A stretch of DNA of 8,084 nucleotides, taken from DATNBT01 sp964579765. GTDB lineage: Bacteria > Acidobacteriota > Vicinamibacteria > Vicinamibacterales > CAVVIG01. The DNA is taken from NCBI GenBank assembly GCA_964579765.1, contig CAZOIK010000243.1, forward strand, positions 1 through 8,084, given 5' to 3'. The position numbers and the translations under genes were made by a program. Positions 6,290 to 8,084 of the stretch are shown here, in pieces (within the stretch, counting starts at the first letter, position 1; each line of letters starts with the position of its first letter). The notes below the pieces were generated by a model that ran no database searches, was not told where the DNA came from, and was given only the letters and a program-made list of their open reading frames with translations.

Positions 6290-7822
6290 TCACCGTTCAA
6301 AGTCTTCCCGAAAATGCCGCAACGCGCTCTGCACGGGGTACGGCGTCAAGCCCCCGAGGCCGCAGAGCGATCCATTCAACATGGTATCGCAAAGCTCCTC
6401 GACGAGCGTCAGGTGGAACTCACGGTTTTGCCCGGCAATCACGCGGTCGAGCACCTCGACGCCGCGCGTGGACCCGATGCGACACGGCGTGCACTTGCCG
6501 CACGACTCGATCGCACAGAACTCCATGGCGTACCGCGCCATCCGGGCCATATCCACCGTGTCGTCGAAGACGACGACGCCGCCGTGGCCGACGAGCGCGT
6601 TGACGGCCGCGAACGCTTCGTAGTCGAGCGGCGTGTCGAACTGCGACTCGGGCAGGTACGCGCCGAGCGGACCGCCCACCTGCACGGCGCGGATGGGACG
6701 GCCGCTGTAGCTGCCGCCGCCGTAGTCGTACAGAATCTCGCGGAGCGTGACGCCGAACGCCCGTTCGATCAGCCCGCCGCGCTTGACGTTGCCGCCGAGC
6801 TGGATCGTCAGCGTCCCGCGCGAGCGCCCGACGCCGAAGTGCTTGTAGAACTCGGCGCCCTTCTGCAGGATGATCGGCACGCTTGCCAGCGAGATGACGT
6901 TGTTGACGATCGTCGGCTGGCCGAACAACCCCTTGACGGCCGGGAGCGGCGGACGCGGACGGATTTCGCCGCGCTTGCCTTCGAGGCTCTCGAGCATCGA
7001 CGTCTCTTCGCCGCAGATGTACGCGCCGGCGCCGAGGCGAACTTCGAGATCGAAGCGCTTGCCCGTGCCGCGAATGTTCTCGCCGAGATAGTTCTGGGCG
7101 TATGCCGCCTCGATCGCCGCGTTGAGCGCGCGATGCGCGTGCGGATACTCGCACCGTAAATAGATGTAGCCCTGCGTCGCGCCGACTGCGCACGCGGCAA
7201 TCGTCATGCCCTCGATGAGGCAGAACGGATCGCCCTCCATCAGCATGCGGTCGGCAAACGTGCCCGAGTCCCCCTCGTCGGCGTTGCACGTGACGTACTT
7301 TTGCGCGCCGGGGGCATCGGCGACGGTCTTCCACTTGATGCCAGTCGGAAACGCCGCGCCGCCGCGCCCGCGCAGGCCGGACTCGGTCACCTCTTTAATA
7401 ATGTCCGCCGGGCTCATCGAGAGCGCCCGCATCAGGCCCTGGTAGCCGTCGTGCGAGATGTAGTCGTCGAGGCTGATCGGATCCGTCACGCCGACGCGCG
7501 CGAACGTCAGCCGCTCCTGCTTCTTGAAATACGGGATCTCTTCGACAAGACCGACGTTGAGGCGGTGCGCGCCGCCGTTCAGGAAGTCGGCGTCGAAGAG
7601 CGATCGCACGTCCTCCACCGTCACCGGGCCGTAGCCGACGCGGCCGTTCGAGAGCGCGACCTCGACGAGCGGCTCGAGCCACACCATGCCGCGCGTGCCG
7701 TTGCGGACGATCGTGACGTCCATCTTGCGCGCTTTGGCTTCCGCCGCAATCGCCTGCGCCACGTCTTCGGCGCCGAGCGACAGCGCGGCGGCATCGCGTG
7801 GAACGAAGATGGTCGCCGCCAT
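6290..7822 (-). CDS. fdsB: NAD-dependent formate dehydrogenase, FMN/NAD-binding beta subunit FdsB
   Basis: This 510-residue NuoF-like subunit takes electrons from FdsA and passes them via FMN to NAD+. I chose ATG 7822-7820 (MAATIFVPRDAAALS) over a longer open frame to 8041, because that extension is only the shadow of fdsG. A GGGAG ribosome site lies 8 bases upstream and the start overlaps the fdsG stop by one base (TGATG). Residues 1 to about 95 form a thioredoxin-like domain without cluster cysteines, a fusion typical of FdsB and HoxF-type proteins. The flavin/NAD region shows GRGGAAFPTG (152-161), CNADEGD (179-185) and GAGAYICGEET (264-274). An SLBB-like segment follows near residues 340-390 (GVTLREILYDYGGG). 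The 4Fe-4S ligands are C441, C444, C447 and C487 with NuoF-like spacing. Everything expected for activity is present. Confidence 0.95.
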   Translation of the reverse strand: MAATIFVPRDAAALSLGAEDVAQAIAAEAKARKMDVTIVRNGTRGMVWLEPLVEVALSNGRVGYGPVTVEDVRSLFDADFLNGGAHRLNVGLVEEIPYFKKQERLTFARVGVTDPISLDDYISHDGYQGLMRALSMSPADIIKEVTESGLRGRGGAAFPTGIKWKTVADAPGAQKYVTCNADEGDSGTFADRMLMEGDPFCLIEGMTIAACAVGATQGYIYLRCEYPHAHRALNAAIEAAYAQNYLGENIRGTGKRFDLEVRLGAGAYICGEETSMLESLEGKRGEIRPRPPLPAVKGLFGQPTIVNNVISLASVPIILQKGAEFYKHFGVGRSRGTLTIQLGGNVKRGGLIERAFGVTLREILYDYGGGSYSGRPIRAVQVGGPLGAYLPESQFDTPLDYEAFAAVNALVGHGGVVVFDDTVDMARMARYAMEFCAIESCGKCTPCRIGSTRGVEVLDRVIAGQNREFHLTLVEELCDTMLNGSLCGLGGLTPYPVQSALRHFREDFER

Positions 7823-8084
7823 CACCGCTTCTCCCACTGCGAGACGATGGTGTCGAAGCGCTCGGGCGTGACGCGCCCGTAGAGCTCGCCGTCCACCATC
7901 ATGGCCGGCGACGCCGCGCAGTTGCCGAGGCAGTACACCGGCTCGAGCGTAAAGGCACCGCTCTTCGTCGTCCCATGAAACTCGACGCCGAGCGCCTGCT
8001 TCGCGTGCGCCTCGGTCGCTTTCTGGTGCATCGACTGACACGCCTCGGCGCGGCAGAGGTGGATCGTGTGACGGCCGGGCTTGG
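7822..8084 (-). CDS. fdsG: NAD-dependent formate dehydrogenase, gamma subunit FdsG (N-terminus outside window)
   Basis: The last 86 residues of a NuoE-like 2Fe-2S subunit are present; the family is usually about 150-170 residues, so roughly half is missing at the right edge. The frame is open to the window end and includes KPGRHTIHLCRAEACQS before the first internal ATG, so a start at 8031 is not the true start. The 2Fe-2S ligands are visible as CRAEAC (C-x4-C) and, about 35 residues on, VYCLGNCAASPAMMV (C-x3-C). The protein sits next to FdsB and carries one cluster of the diaphorase part of the complex. The C-terminus (ERFDTIVSQWEKR) is typical. Its stop shares one base with the fdsB start, and it is the first operon gene visible, in the usual fdsG-fdsB-fdsA order. 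Confidence 0.93.
   Translation of the reverse strand, partial: KPGRHTIHLCRAEACQSMHQKATEAHAKQALGVEFHGTTKSGAFTLEPVYCLGNCAASPAMMVDGELYGRVTPERFDTIVSQWEKR
7831..7835 (-). promoter_or_regulatory. Ribosome binding site of fdsB
   Basis: GGGAG on the minus strand, inside the last codons of fdsG, with 8 bases between it and the ATG at 7822. It is the best Shine-Dalgarno match seen at any start in the window and supports the short fdsB start over the longer open frame. Confidence 0.55.

Noticed and set aside
7823..8041. A 73-residue N-terminal extension of FdsB
   Set aside because: It overlaps fdsG in another frame and has Arg-rich shadow composition; the ATG at 7822 has a good ribosome site and gives the expected FdsB N-terminus.

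Overview
The window looks like a piece of a GC-rich chromosome, probably from an acidobacterium of the Vicinamibacteria type. That placement is an inference. It rests on the paired palindromic repeats with a CTTCAG/CTGAAG core and GTAGT flank, on the secreted beta-propeller protein, and on a secreted 'EERY' protein; no rRNA or tRNA is present to confirm it.

Layout. Bases 1-1156 (+ strand) hold the C-terminal 384 codons of a large Lhr-type ATP-dependent helicase whose motor domains lie to the left of the window. From 8084 down to 1286 everything reads on the minus strand, in the order fdsG (partial) - fdsB - fdsA - fdsD - secreted NHL/PAL-like propeller - secreted protein of unknown function. 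The two transcription units converge on a 129-base gap (1157-1285) that contains a double hairpin. No promoter for the minus-strand operon is visible; it must lie beyond base 8084.

Function. fdsGBAD encode a cytosolic, molybdenum-dependent, NAD-coupled formate dehydrogenase. FdsA oxidises formate at a bis-MGD molybdenum centre with a cysteine ligand (C372). Electrons pass through the Fe-S clusters of its N-terminal module to FdsB (FMN, NAD site, one 4Fe-4S) and FdsG (one 2Fe-2S). FdsD is the small accessory subunit. The two downstream genes encode exported proteins with no known place in formate metabolism, yet they are joined to fdsD by coding overlaps of 40 and 19 bases.

Points worth a second look: FdsA lacks one cysteine of its His-Cys3 cluster motif. 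The chaperone gene fdsC is absent from its usual place between fdsA and fdsD. The propeller resembles peptidyl-alpha-hydroxyglycine alpha-amidating lyase but has substitutions at the catalytic Tyr and one zinc-ligand position. The otherwise tightly packed operon is interrupted only by an AT-rich octamer hairpin between fdsB and fdsA. Paired REP-like palindromes occur in two opposite arrangements, one of them embedded exactly in frame in the helicase gene.
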